From CBDCYS01 sp965226185 (GTDB lineage: Bacteria; Acidobacteriota; Terriglobia; Bryobacterales; UBA6623), in contig CBDDCT010000007.1 in NCBI GenBank assembly GCA_965226185.1, forward strand, positions 2,542,001-2,606,000: a stretch of 64,000 bases of DNA, given 5' to 3'. A program made the position numbers and the translations under genes. Shown piece by piece: positions 47,999-57,015 of this stretch. A model generated the notes under the pieces. It saw only the letters and a program-made list of their open reading frames with translations. It searched no databases and was not told where the DNA came from. Each line of letters begins with the position of its first letter. Positions within the stretch are counted from its first letter, which is position 1.

Positions 47999-50725
47999 AT
48001 GCCTTACCGAAGTGTCGATCTTCATCCAACGGTTGCGGCCCCAAGCCCCCAGTTCAGTCAATGGGCAAGCGAATGGTTAAGGCAATGGTTGAGCCGCGTC
48101 ACAATACCCGCGCGCCGCCAAACAAAGCGGGTGCTTGCCCAGCTTGTCGCGGTGGCGACGCTTGTTCTCGCCCTCGGCTGCTCCGGCGGCAACCCTTCTG
48201 ATTTCCGAAGCTCCTGGCCCGAGAACGTCGAACGCGTCTGGGTCGGTCCGGACTACTGGTCGAACCCCATGCAGGATTGGCGTGTCCGGGCTGGCCGGCT
48301 GGAGTTGGTCGCGGCTGGCGGCGACCGCAACGTTTTCCTGCTGACGCGCGAAGTCAGCGCCCAGCCGGGTGAGCTGGCAATGAGCGTCCATCTGGGGCGC
48401 ATGGAACAGGACACGACGCCGCTCGAAGAAGGCTTCGCCGGTTTTCGTGTTGGCATCAGGGGCTCGTTCAATGATTACCGCGATAGCGCCGTCCGCGGCT
48501 ACGGGCTCAACGCCGGGCTTTCTTCCGATGGCCGGCTTTTCATCGCAAAGCTGGAAGAGTCCGATCCGAAAGTCCCAGGTTCTTTCGAGGATGTTGAACT
48601 TCGGTTGCGCGCCGAACCGGCCGGATCGAACTATCGCGTCGTGCTGGAAGCCTTCAGCGGCGGCGAAAAGGCCGCGGAGGTTTCACGAGATGACGTTCCT
48701 TCTGATTGGCTGGAAGGCGGCCTGGCGCTGGGTTGCAGCTCCGGTGAGGTTGAGGAAACACCTCCCGCCCACCGCAAGGTCCTCGAGCCGGATTTCGGCG
48801 GCAAGCCGGGCACTCAGCGCGGCGGCACTTTACGTTTTTGGTTCAAGGACTGGACGGTCTCCGGCAGCAAGGTTACCGCGCATGAGGACCGCGCATTCGG
48901 TCCGATTCTATTCGCGATGCACACTCTCAGCCGCAAGGTCCTCAAGCTAACCGCGCAGATGACGCCGGTCGGGAACGCTCCGCGAAACGTTTGGCTCGAG
49001 ACGCGCGAAACGCCTGACGCCGCATGGCAGCAAATTGCCCAGACAACGATCGACCCCCAGGCTCGCACCGCGCGCTTTCGCATGGAAGACTGGGATGACG
49101 CCAAAGACACGCCGTACCGGGTGGCCTACGCGATGCCCAACTCGGCCGGGCAATCGCAGACCTACTATTGGGAAGGCACCGTCCGCCGGGACCCCGCCGG
49201 CAAAGAACAGATCGTTGTCGCGGCTTTCACGGGAAACAACGACCTCGGGTTCCCGCACGCCGACATTGTCGAGCACGTCAGCCACTTTAAGCCCGACCTG
49301 CTCGCCTACACCGGCGACAACATCTATGAGCGTGTCGGCGAGTACAGCGTACAGCGCTCGCCGGTCGATGCGTCGATTCTGGACTACCTTCGCAAGTGGT
49401 ATCTGTTCGGCTGGGAGTATCGCGAGCTGCTGAAGGAAATCCCGGCCGTCGCTCTGCCCGACGACCACGACGTCTATCAGGGAAATATCTGGGGCACGGG
49501 CGGCCGCCATGCGGAAGGTACGGGCTACGCAGGGCAAGACAAAGGCGGCTATACGATGTCGGCGGAGTTTGTCAACGTTGTGCAGCGAACCCAGACCAGC
49601 AATCTGCCCGATCCTTACGACCCGGCGCCGATTGATCAGGGAATCAATGTCGCCTACACCTCGTTGCTTTACGGCGGCGTCAGCTTCGCGATCGTCGAAG
49701 ACCGCAAGTGGAAGTCCGCTCCCGCGGAGGTGTTGCCGCGCGCTGAAATCATCAACGGCTGGGCGCGGAACCCGCGCTGGAATGCCGCGCCTCAAAGTGA
49801 CGTCCCCGGCGCGCGACTGCTCGGCGACAGGCAGCTCGAGTTCCTCAACGAGTGGGCGGTGGATTGGAGCGGCGGCGCCTGGATCAAAGCGCTCATTTCG
49901 CAAACTATTTTCGCGAATGTCGCGACGCTTCCCAAAGGAACCCGCAGCGACGCCATCACCTCCAGGCTGAAAGTCATGGAACCCGGTGAATACGCCCAAG
50001 GAGAAGCCGCCGTTCAAGACCACGACTCGAATGGCTGGCCGCAAACGGGACGCAACAAGGCTTTGCGAGCGATACGGCGAGGCCTTGCGTTGCACATTGC
50101 CGGTGACCAGCACCTGGGAAGCACGATTCAATATGGGATCGACAATTGGAACGACGCCGGGTGGGCGATTTGCGTCCCTTCGGTCGCCAACATCTTCCCG
50201 CGCCGCTGGTATCCGCCCCAGCCTGGCCGCAACCGGAAGCCGGGAAGCCCCCCCAATACCGGCGAATACCGCGATGGCTTCGGCAACCGCATCACGGTTC
50301 ACGCGGTGTCGAATCCCACTGCCAACGGGGTCGAGCCCACCGCGCTCCATCACCGCGCCCCCGGCTACGGCATCATCAGCATCGATCGTGCCACCCGCAA
50401 CATCACGTTTGCCAACTGGCCGCGCTGGGTGAACCCCGCCGAGCCTGGCGCGAAGCCTTACGATGGCTGGCCGATCACCGTAAGCCAGCTCGACAACGGC
50501 TTTCCCGGCGAGGGTCTGACGCTGGGAACGATTGAATCACCTGATGTGAGTGATCCGGTGATTCAAGTGATGGATCAGTCCAACGGGGAGATCGTCTACA
50601 GCCTGCGCATTCAAGGCAAATCCTTCGAGCCCAAGGTCCGCCGCGCCGGCCTGTACACCGTGAAAGTCTTAGAGCCTGATGAGGGTTACGAGACGGTACA
50701 CAAGGACCTCAAAGCATCTCCCTGA
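47999..50725 (+). CDS. PhoD-like phosphatase lipoprotein
   Basis: About 908 residues. A lipoprotein signal (RRQTKRVLAQLVAVATLVLALGC, lipobox LALGC) lies some 60 residues into the frame, so TTG 48089 just before it may be the true start; ATG 47999 is given here. A beta-rich N-terminal domain is followed by a metallophosphatase domain: FTGNNDLGFPHADIVEH, YTGDNIYE, LPDDHDVYQGNIWGTGG and IAGDQHLGST, the PhoD metal ligands. It probably releases phosphate from diesters or phospholipids at the cell surface. A C-terminal beta domain (VSQLDNGF onward) completes it. Confidence 0.82.
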   Translation: MPYRSVDLHPTVAAPSPQFSQWASEWLRQWLSRVTIPARRQTKRVLAQLVAVATLVLALGCSGGNPSDFRSSWPENVERVWVGPDYWSNPMQDWRVRAGRLELVAAGGDRNVFLLTREVSAQPGELAMSVHLGRMEQDTTPLEEGFAGFRVGIRGSFNDYRDSAVRGYGLNAGLSSDGRLFIAKLEESDPKVPGSFEDVELRLRAEPAGSNYRVVLEAFSGGEKAAEVSRDDVPSDWLEGGLALGCSSGEVEETPPAHRKVLEPDFGGKPGTQRGGTLRFWFKDWTVSGSKVTAHEDRAFGPILFAMHTLSRKVLKLTAQMTPVGNAPRNVWLETRETPDAAWQQIAQTTIDPQARTARFRMEDWDDAKDTPYRVAYAMPNSAGQSQTYYWEGTVRRDPAGKEQIVVAAFTGNNDLGFPHADIVEHVSHFKPDLLAYTGDNIYERVGEYSVQRSPVDASILDYLRKWYLFGWEYRELLKEIPAVALPDDHDVYQGNIWGTGGRHAEGTGYAGQDKGGYTMSAEFVNVVQRTQTSNLPDPYDPAPIDQGINVAYTSLLYGGVSFAIVEDRKWKSAPAEVLPRAEIINGWARNPRWNAAPQSDVPGARLLGDRQLEFLNEWAVDWSGGAWIKALISQTIFANVATLPKGTRSDAITSRLKVMEPGEYAQGEAAVQDHDSNGWPQTGRNKALRAIRRGLALHIAGDQHLGSTIQYGIDNWNDAGWAICVPSVANIFPRRWYPPQPGRNRKPGSPPNTGEYRDGFGNRITVHAVSNPTANGVEPTALHHRAPGYGIISIDRATRNITFANWPRWVNPAEPGAKPYDGWPITVSQLDNGFPGEGLTLGTIESPDVSDPVIQVMDQSNGEIVYSLRIQGKSFEPKVRRAGLYTVKVLEPDEGYETVHKDLKASP

Positions 50726-51076
50726 GGTTGAGGTGTCGCCCAAGGCTTCAACCATACGCAAGGATCTGGCCACAACCAAGAGCCTGCTCAAATGCTCACT
50801 TCTATGTCGCACACCCGCATCCTGGGCGCTGCGTGATATCGGCGGGCTAGAATGTAAGTGGCCAGGATTCGCGATCGCTCCTGGGCGTTGCGGCATGGAC
50901 GGTACGCTGAATCTAATCAGCCGCGACCAAAACCGCGGCAACTCCGCGGCCGGGATGGGGCGCGGATAAGCGGGGGAGCCGCTGAATCCTGGCCGACAAG
51001 AAATACTGCTCTCAACGAGGTTTGATAAACTCGCGGAGCAGAGTAAAATCAATATTCAATCAAGGGAGACGAAGGA
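50726..51076. other. Intergenic region without recognised features
   Basis: 351 bp between the PhoD-like gene and the OsmC-family gene. No gene or repeat was recognised. The last 30 bp hold AGGGAG, the ribosome site for the OsmC-family start. Confidence 0.5.
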
Positions 51077-51541
51077 ATGGGTGAGCTGATTCACACGTCG
51101 AAAATTAGAATCCTCCAAGACAAGCCACCGGAACGCCGGGCGTTTATAGAAAATTTCCCGGATCCGGTCTACTTCGGTATGCATGGCGGCATCAAGCACT
51201 TCTACAAGATGGAGCCCGAACGCGAGTTGCCCGCTACCTTGGATTACATGATCGCGGCGGTCGCGGGTTGACTGACCGGCACTCTTGCCGGCGCACTGGC
51301 AGTGCGTCAAATCCCGAACCATCCCGATAAAGTCTGGAGCGAAGCGGAAGGTGATATTGAGAACGTGGACGGCGTAATCCGAATCACTCGCATCCGCGTC
51401 AAATATCATCTGAAGATCCCAAAAGGAAAACGCGAGGCAGCTGACCGCGCCGTGGCGACTCATGAGCGAAAATGCCCGGCGGCGATGAGCGTCAAGGGTT
51501 CCATTCAGCTTGACTACAGTGCCGAAATCGAAGAGGAATAG
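51077..51541 (+). CDS. OsmC-family peroxidase-like protein, candidate selenoprotein (in-frame TGA at codon 65)
   Basis: The frame encodes a 154-residue OsmC/Ohr-family protein, provided the TGA at 51269-51271 is read through. Upstream of it: FGMHGGIKHFYKMEPERELPATLDYMIAAVAG. Downstream: LTGTLAGALAVRQI and THERKCPAAMSVKGS. In OsmC relatives the position after AAVAG is the first redox cysteine, and Cys133 (in RKCP) is the second. TGA therefore replaces exactly the reactive Cys, with no other lesion in the frame. A hairpin at 51291-51307 fits a bacterial SECIS. The family detoxifies organic hydroperoxides. A plain nonsense mutation (TGC to TGA) is the alternative. Confidence 0.75.
51291..51307 (+). 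promoter_or_regulatory. Candidate bacterial SECIS hairpin
   Basis: A 7-bp stem (GCGCACT/AGTGCGT, outermost pair G-U) closes the 3-base loop GGC. The loop starts 26 nt after the in-frame TGA. Bacterial SECIS elements lie just 3' of the UGA, with the apical loop roughly 16-37 nt away and at least one G among the first loop bases; all of this is met. A second small hairpin (51276-51291, CCGGC/GCCGG) lies between them. Confidence 0.6.
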
Positions 51542-53366
51542 TAAACTGCGGGCGTACGCCGGCCGGCCGCGCCGCGACTGGACGCGGCGGAACTTGTTGC
51601 GGGCGGCGGCCGGCTTCCCGATCCCCGCACTCCTCCCACATCTCGCTCATGCGGCCGAGGCGGAAAGCGTTCAATGGCTGAGCGTACGCTATCGGACCGA
51701 CCTGAAACGAATCTCACGTATTCTGCCGCCGCCGTTGAAGTCCGACGTTCTGGCCGACGTGCTGCTGAACTACTGGTCCATCACCCCGCGGGTTTCGCGT
51801 CACAGCGTCGCCGAGCCGGGTCCGTCACATTGGTTCGCGGTTTACGCTTCCGCGAAATACAAAAATCACCGCGGAATGCTTGCGGTTGGAATGGTCACGA
51901 ATCGCGACTGGGCACGGATCAACGCGCGCGAGCACTTGGGATTGAATGCCAAAGACGGGATCGTAAAGCTGGAGCGAGACGGCAAGAAAGTAACCGCTTC
52001 CTGCAGCCGCGGCGGATCGTTGCTGCATCGAGTCGAAACAGTCGTCACCGGCCGCGCGGCGGATTCGCTCTATGGCTGGCGCGAGACTGGATATGGGGCG
52101 TTTGTGTACCACTATCGCCCCAGCCCCGACTGGCCGAACGGCCTTCTCAGTGAGGAGAACGTCGAACTTTGGAAAGTAGCCGGCAGCGACGGGGGTTACC
52201 CGGCCGAATCGCCCCGGGTGCCCGTTCCAAGGGTCTGCGACATCAGTCAGACCCGCTTCGAATGGGGCCGAACGTCCGCCTCGGACCCGTATGCGGAGTT
52301 TCCGGTGCGTGAATTCGTGGGGGCCTCCTACCGTGAGTTGACGAGCGATGACGCAGCGTCTTGGCAAGAGCAAGCCGAGCGTCCAAAAACCGTTTTTCTT
52401 CAAGCAGTGCCGAAAGAGGCTTTTCAGTCCTGGGCACTGCTGAACTACGATCGGCCCCGGAAGAAAGCCGGATGGCAATCGTCGCGGGCGGCGTCTCCGG
52501 TCAAACTGAGCCCGGCGGAGCTGGCGGCATACCGGTCACGCAAAGAAGTGGCCTTGCGCTCGGTGAATATGGTCGATTTCCAAATTGCCGTCAAAGCAAC
52601 GACGCACGCGGAGGTCTTGCCGCCGCCGTGTGAACCTGGTTCGCGGCCAGTACTGCGAGTGCTAGCTCTGCGTGTCGAGTCCAGCGACCTCTCGCCTCGG
52701 CCTTTTCATGAAGCCTGGTTACTCGCCTACTGCCGCGTAAACGGGCGCCCGCTGTGGTACGCGCTTTCTCATATCGTCAGTGAGGAAGGCGATGTGCTCC
52801 ACGGGCGCGAGACGTTCGGGTATCCCTCGCTCCAAGGCAACATCGATGCCATGGTGACAACCGAAGGCTTCAGCTTGTCCGCTTCACGCCTGGGACGTGA
52901 ATTCGTCCAGGGAGAAGCCTCCGTGCGAGGATTTTCGACCGGAACTTCCTTGGCGCGAATCAACATTGTCGGCTTGCGCGCGGGACCGTTCCGCGAAGGG
53001 GAGGCGCCGCGAGGTGAACTGGTCGCGCAGACATGGTTTTTCCAGGGCCGCCGTCTTTACGGTGATCCGAAAACCGCCAGGCTCGAATTCCCTGACAAGC
53101 TAGCGCCCGGCGGAATCGGGCTCCCGTCTCCCTGGTTTGAATTTCAGCCTTTCCACCTCTTGTCGGCGGCAGGCGTGGAAGACGTTGGCATGCAGCGCGG
53201 GCCCGGCCGGATTGTGGCTGAAGTGCCCGATTTCACTCCGTACTACCGCGAGCGTTGCAACGGACTGCTGCCCGGAGAACAACCGCCAGCAACAAGGCTT
53301 CAGCCCACTTTCCGGGCACGGCGACTTCCCACAACCAGGTCGGCGGCTGGAGCGGAGCAGGTCTGA
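51519..53366 (+). CDS. Exported protein with two acetoacetate-decarboxylase-family domains
   Basis: About 615 residues. An N-terminal twin-arginine-like signal (RRDWTRRNLLRAAAGFPIPALL) is followed by two ADC-like beta-barrel domains: roughly residues 50-290 (VRYRTDLKRISRILPPPL, HWFAVYASAKYKNHRGMLAVGMV) and 360-570 (LRVLALRVESSDLSPRPFHEAWLLAYCRVNGRPLWY, GRETFGYPSLQGNIDA). Such domains occur in decarboxylases and in enzymes of unknown function. The start is uncertain: GTG 51519 overlaps the OsmC frame by 23 bp, and a CTG at 51546 has a better ribosome site (AGAGGA). Overlap with the OsmC gene implies co-expression. Confidence 0.72.
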   Translation: MPKSKRNSKLRAYAGRPRRDWTRRNLLRAAAGFPIPALLPHLAHAAEAESVQWLSVRYRTDLKRISRILPPPLKSDVLADVLLNYWSITPRVSRHSVAEPGPSHWFAVYASAKYKNHRGMLAVGMVTNRDWARINAREHLGLNAKDGIVKLERDGKKVTASCSRGGSLLHRVETVVTGRAADSLYGWRETGYGAFVYHYRPSPDWPNGLLSEENVELWKVAGSDGGYPAESPRVPVPRVCDISQTRFEWGRTSASDPYAEFPVREFVGASYRELTSDDAASWQEQAERPKTVFLQAVPKEAFQSWALLNYDRPRKKAGWQSSRAASPVKLSPAELAAYRSRKEVALRSVNMVDFQIAVKATTHAEVLPPPCEPGSRPVLRVLALRVESSDLSPRPFHEAWLLAYCRVNGRPLWYALSHIVSEEGDVLHGRETFGYPSLQGNIDAMVTTEGFSLSASRLGREFVQGEASVRGFSTGTSLARINIVGLRAGPFREGEAPRGELVAQTWFFQGRRLYGDPKTARLEFPDKLAPGGIGLPSPWFEFQPFHLLSAAGVEDVGMQRGPGRIVAEVPDFTPYYRERCNGLLPGEQPPATRLQPTFRARRLPTTRSAAGAEQV

Positions 53367-53428
53367 GAGGGCCGGACCGACAAGCGTCAACACAAGTGTT
53401 GTCGCAACGTCCCCAAGAATGGCGACAC

Positions 53429-53518
53429 CTGGAGTTCCTACATTCCGCGGACAAGGGGACGAACCGCCCTGAGGTGGCGCGCGCCTCCTGGCGGGCCGCG
53501 TCGGCCTCCGGGCCGACG
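53429..53518 (+). repeat. Dispersed intergenic repeat, copy 2
   Basis: Matches 7714-7803 in the same orientation. The preceding bases CCAAGAATGGCGACA also appear inverted near 8230-8250. Confidence 0.75.
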
Positions 53519-53582
53519 TTATGTCCCCAAAAACGGGAGGCACGTGACACGCAAGAATGCGTGCCGTACATCGGCTGGTAGG

Positions 53583-54767
53583 ATGAATTCCATGCAGGAT
53601 TCGATCTGGTTCCGCACACTGCCGTCAGAGCTTAGCGATCTGCTGCGGAACAGCGACACTCTGCCGGAGCGGGCTGACGTTGTGATCGTCGGTAGCGGCA
53701 TGATCGGAGTCTCGACGGCCTATTATCTGACTCAGGCCGGTGTGAAGAATATCTGCCTGCTCGATCGCGGAACAGCGCTCGGAGAGGCCAGCGGCGCCAA
53801 CGCCGGAGGGTTATGGTTTGGACAGCAAAGCCCTGAGTTGGGCCCGATCAGCGTCCTCGCAAAGGCCAGCAGCCACCTCTACGACGAGCTGTCACAGGCT
53901 CTTGAGTTCGAGTTCACGAAAACCGGATTGCTGGAGTTGCTCCACGGCGCGGAACAAGCGGATCATGCGAAAGAGCGGGTGCGAGCCGTGCGTGACTCGG
54001 GATTCCGGGCCGAGCTGGTCAGCGGGAAACACGCCCGCTCGATTGAACCAGGGCTGGCCCTGACTCCCGAAGCAGCGCTTTTTTATCCCGATGAAGCGCA
54101 CGTTCACCCAACCCGCCTGGCCGCCGCGCTGGTGGGAGACCTCAGGCAAAAGGGCGTCCGCTTTTGTTTCAACACCGAGGTTACACATCTCAACCACTCT
54201 GTTGAAACAAACCGCGGTGCGATCTCCGCGGGCAATACGGTGATTGCTTCCGGCGCATGGACACCCCTCGTTACACAAACGCTTGGCTGGCAGCCCCCCA
54301 TCAAACCGATGCGAGGAACTTTGCTGGCACTTGAACCGCTTCCTCCCGTTCTGCAGCACGCCCTGATCGGCGAAAAATACTATTACTGGCAGTTGCGGGA
54401 AGGGCAAATCGTCGCGGGCGGCTCGGTTGACGACGTCGGTTTCCAGCAGGGTGTTGAGGCAGCCACCGTCGCATCCATTCGCGACGAGTTGAGGACACTA
54501 CTCCCCGCCGCCGCCGGGCAACCGCTGGCCTGCGCGTGGTCAGGCTTTCGCCCCTATTGCGAGGACCTGAAGCCTGTAGTGGGAGCCGTACCAACCCGAG
54601 AAAACACATACGTGGCGGCCGGCCATTTCAAGAAGGGCATCATGATGTCGCCCGTAACAGGGAAGATACTCGCGGATCTCATCACCTCGGGCAAGACCGG
54701 CCTGCCGATCGAACCGCTGAGTCCGGCGCGATTCCCCGCGCGGACGCCTGCTTCGTTTACGGAATGA
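53583..54767 (+). CDS. FAD-dependent oxidoreductase (DAO family)
   Basis: A 394-residue flavoprotein of the glycine/D-amino-acid oxidase family. FAD-binding motif ADVVIVGSGMIGVSTAYYL (GxGxxG), GEASGANAGGLWFGQQSPE, HVHPTRLAAALV and the C-terminal SGFRPYCEDLKPVVGAVP, ending with TYVAAGHFKKGIMMSP, are characteristic. It probably oxidises an amino acid or N-methylated amine with electron transfer to oxygen or a carrier. ATG 53583 or 53592 could serve as the start. Confidence 0.88.
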   Translation: MNSMQDSIWFRTLPSELSDLLRNSDTLPERADVVIVGSGMIGVSTAYYLTQAGVKNICLLDRGTALGEASGANAGGLWFGQQSPELGPISVLAKASSHLYDELSQALEFEFTKTGLLELLHGAEQADHAKERVRAVRDSGFRAELVSGKHARSIEPGLALTPEAALFYPDEAHVHPTRLAAALVGDLRQKGVRFCFNTEVTHLNHSVETNRGAISAGNTVIASGAWTPLVTQTLGWQPPIKPMRGTLLALEPLPPVLQHALIGEKYYYWQLREGQIVAGGSVDDVGFQQGVEAATVASIRDELRTLLPAAAGQPLACAWSGFRPYCEDLKPVVGAVPTRENTYVAAGHFKKGIMMSPVTGKILADLITSGKTGLPIEPLSPARFPARTPASFTE

Positions 54768-54928
54768 CGCGGCAAGACGTGGCGGGAAGCAGCGAGGCAA
54801 CCTCGACATCCACCGCGAGAAGGTCGCGGATAGCGTTCTGGTATTCGGTTCGATTGAGCCGCCAGAAGGTATCAGTTCGGCCGGGATTGGGATGAGATCG
54901 AACCGGCCCCTAATGCGCTCGCTGGCCC

Positions 54929-55120
54929 AGGATGACCAGAAGCGCTTGTGAGGGGCAACGTACGCGGGAATGCCGCTGGGCATCCGTGAGTTTGTCGCTA
55001 GCCTGGAGCGAAGATTCGATCGCCGTTTGACGCTTCGCAGCCCCGGTCCCCAACCGAAGACCAAAGCGGCATCACCCTGAATCCCCGTGAGGCTGGGATT
55101 CGGGCTCCGGAAGGTGTGAA
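54929..55120 (+). repeat. Fossil of a RAYT 3' end (copy 1 of a 192-bp direct repeat)
   Basis: Aligns without gaps to 56107-56298, which contains the C-terminal codons of a REP-associated tyrosine transposase (GMPLGxRE then LTLRxPxPQPKTKAAS). This copy has stops (TGA for CGA in the RLRGAR segment) and is non-functional. Confidence 0.7.
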
Positions 55121-55206
55121 TAAATTGATTCCCGCGAGACTGAACGACTGAAAATAAGGGGTTTAGCGGGTCTTGTTCAGCCTAATTTTGAATTTTTTTA
55201 CAGCTT
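55115..55206 (+). repeat. Direct repeat, about 92 bp, copy 1
   Basis: Runs from TGTGAATAAATTGATTCCCG to CAGCTT and matches 55841-55931 with scattered differences. It contains the shared string AGCCTAATTTTGAATTT. Confidence 0.7.
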
Positions 55207-55366
55207 CCCGTCCCTGAAACTCCGAAACTCGTCCCCGAACTCCCCAACTCCCCGGAACTCCCCGATTCGGGCCGCCCTGACCGCGCAGCCACTAACACCC
55301 GCTTTCGTATCAAATTGGAAGTTCTACGGTGAGGATCTCCTGGTTGAGGTGTTATCCTTTCGAAGT

Positions 55367-55799
55367 ATGATTAACCTATCGAGATTCGCAAACTTGCCAC
55401 TTGCAATTCTGGCTTTATTGCCTGTTACGCGCGTCCGGGCTCAGAACGAGACACCGAACCGTGTCCTCATCACGAACGTCAACGTCTGGGACGGTACAAC
55501 CGACAGTCTCAATAACAACCAGAGTGTGTTGATCGAAGGAAACCTGATCAGGCAGATCGGCTCGTCGATCAGCGCCCCTGGCGGAGCGACCGTTATCGAC
55601 GGCGGCGGGCGGACGCTGATGCCAGGGCTGATCGATATGCATTCCCATCTTGCGACCGGCTGTTATCGAAGCCGGGGCTTATGCCGACCTGCTGATCATC
55701 GAGGGCAATCCCCTTGAGGATCTCACCGTACTCCGGGACTATCGGAAAAACCTCAAGGTCATCATGAAGGATGGCAGGTTTTTCAAGAACACGCTGTAG
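55367..55799 (+). pseudogene. Internally deleted amidohydrolase
   Basis: The 5' part encodes a signal peptide (MINLSRFANLPLAILALLPV) and the N-terminus of an imidazolonepropionase-like amidohydrolase up to the metal-binding LMPGLIDMHSHLAT. The frame then jumps, at about 55660, straight to the family's C-terminus (AGAYADLLIIEGNPLEDLTV, then VIMKDGRFFKNTL) in another frame. Roughly 300 central residues with the remaining metal ligands are missing. It is non-functional. Confidence 0.8.
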
Positions 55800-55840
55800 A
55801 GAGTGGTACAGAGTTCCGGCGGAGTTCGGGGATGGGAAGC

Positions 55841-55931
55841 TGTGAATAAATCGATTCCCGCGAAACCGAGCGACTGAAACTAAGGGAGTTAGCGGCACGA
55901 TTGAGCCTAATTTTGAATTTCTTCACAGCTT
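55841..55931 (+). repeat. Direct repeat, about 92 bp, copy 2
   Basis: Partner of 55115-55206. The two copies flank the deleted amidohydrolase. Confidence 0.7.
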
Positions 55932-55982
55932 CTGGAGCCCGAATTCAGGAGTGGAACGTCCAGGGCGATAATGGAGTCGAGA

Positions 55983-56258
55983 ATGCCACGGGCGGCCCGT
56001 GCGGTGGCGGATGGCGTTCCGCACCACATCACCCAACGGGGCAACAACCGCCAGGATGTCTTCCTGGTTGACCAAGAACGGCGGTTCTATTTGGAAACGC
56101 TGGCGGAGGATGAACAGAAGCGCTTGCGAGGGGCAAGGTATGCGGGAATGCCGTTGGGCAGCCGTGAGATTGTCGCTGGGCCGGAGCGAAGATTCCATCG
56201 CCGCTTGACGCTTCGCGGCCCCGCTCCCCAACCGAAGACCAAAGCGGCATCATTCTGA
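55983..56258 (+). pseudogene. Internally deleted REP-associated tyrosine transposase (RAYT)
   Basis: The N-terminus PRAARAVADGVPHHITQRGN carries the HUH motif of Y1 transposases. After YLETLAEDEQKR the frame continues in the C-terminal PLGSREIVAGPERRF. The middle section with the catalytic Tyr is absent: 91 residues instead of roughly 200 or more. The frame is open but cannot encode an active enzyme. Full-length relatives would mobilise REP palindromes like those seen elsewhere in this window. Confidence 0.75.
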
Positions 56259-56298
56259 ATCCCCGTGAGGCTGGGTTTCGGGCTCCGGAAGCCGTGAA
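56107..56298 (+). repeat. Copy 2 of the 192-bp direct repeat
   Basis: Contains the RAYT 3' end and its downstream sequence; partner of 54929-55120 at a fixed offset of 1178 bp, with no insertions or deletions between them. Confidence 0.7.
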
Positions 56299-56508
56299 AA
56301 AATCGGGGATTGCCACAAGCGGCAAGTCCCAAGTCCTTGTTTATCAGTAAAGCGTTTGGCCGCGGCTGGCTGTCCGCAGCATTCTTTCACACCTTCCCGT
56401 CCCCGAACTCCCTCCGTATATGGCAAATGAATTGCATTATACTCGGGGCATCAACGGGCGTTGACGTGGCAAGTTCTCGGCAGGGACGTCCGCAGCGGCG
56501 CAAAGAGG

Positions 56509-57015
56509 ATGACAAACGAAAACACGCAAGATAACCGGCACACTCCAACGGAATCTCGACTAGCCCGTCGGAAGGTCCTGTTCGGAACGTTCCTGGCGGT
56601 GTTGGGCGGGGCCTACGGCATCTTCGCTACCTTCGCTCTGAAGTTCGTTTTCCCCAAGCTTACGCGGCGCCCCGCCGTTCGCATATTCTTGGGCTTCAAC
56701 AGCGAGCTGGATGTCGGCCAGAGCCGGGAAATGACACTTCCTTCCGGCGATCGCCTTTTGCTCTCCAACACCGGAAGGCTGCGGCCCGAGTCGCGGAGTA
56801 CTTTCGTAGCCTTTTCGAATCGCTGCCCGCACCTGGGGTGCAAGGTGCTCTGGAAGGCCCAGAACGGCATCTTTGAATGCCCCTGTCACCAGGGCATTTT
56901 CAATGCCGACGGGGTCGCCACCTCGGGCCCTCCCGCGCAAGCCGGCCAAAGCCTGACCCCCTACCGGCTTGAGATGGATGGAGACTCCATTTATGCACTG
57001 GTGGAGGACGCATGA
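56509..57015 (+). CDS. Rieske iron-sulfur protein
   Basis: A 168-residue subunit of a quinol-oxidising cytochrome bc-type complex. An N-terminal anchor (RRKVLFGTFLAVLGGAYGIFATFAL), with a possible twin-arginine-like RR, precedes a Rieske domain with both cluster motifs, CPHLGC and CPCHQG, each providing one Cys and one His to the [2Fe-2S] cluster. A structural disulphide is supplied by the second Cys of each motif. ATG 56509 is used; TTG 56461 is also in frame. The stop overlaps the cytochrome b start (ATGA). Confidence 0.92.
   Translation: MTNENTQDNRHTPTESRLARRKVLFGTFLAVLGGAYGIFATFALKFVFPKLTRRPAVRIFLGFNSELDVGQSREMTLPSGDRLLLSNTGRLRPESRSTFVAFSNRCPHLGCKVLWKAQNGIFECPCHQGIFNADGVATSGPPAQAGQSLTPYRLEMDGDSIYALVEDA

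Noticed and set aside
48947..50353. A 468-codon minus-strand open frame
   Set aside because: Antisense to the PhoD-like phosphatase, which contains recognisable metal-binding motifs.
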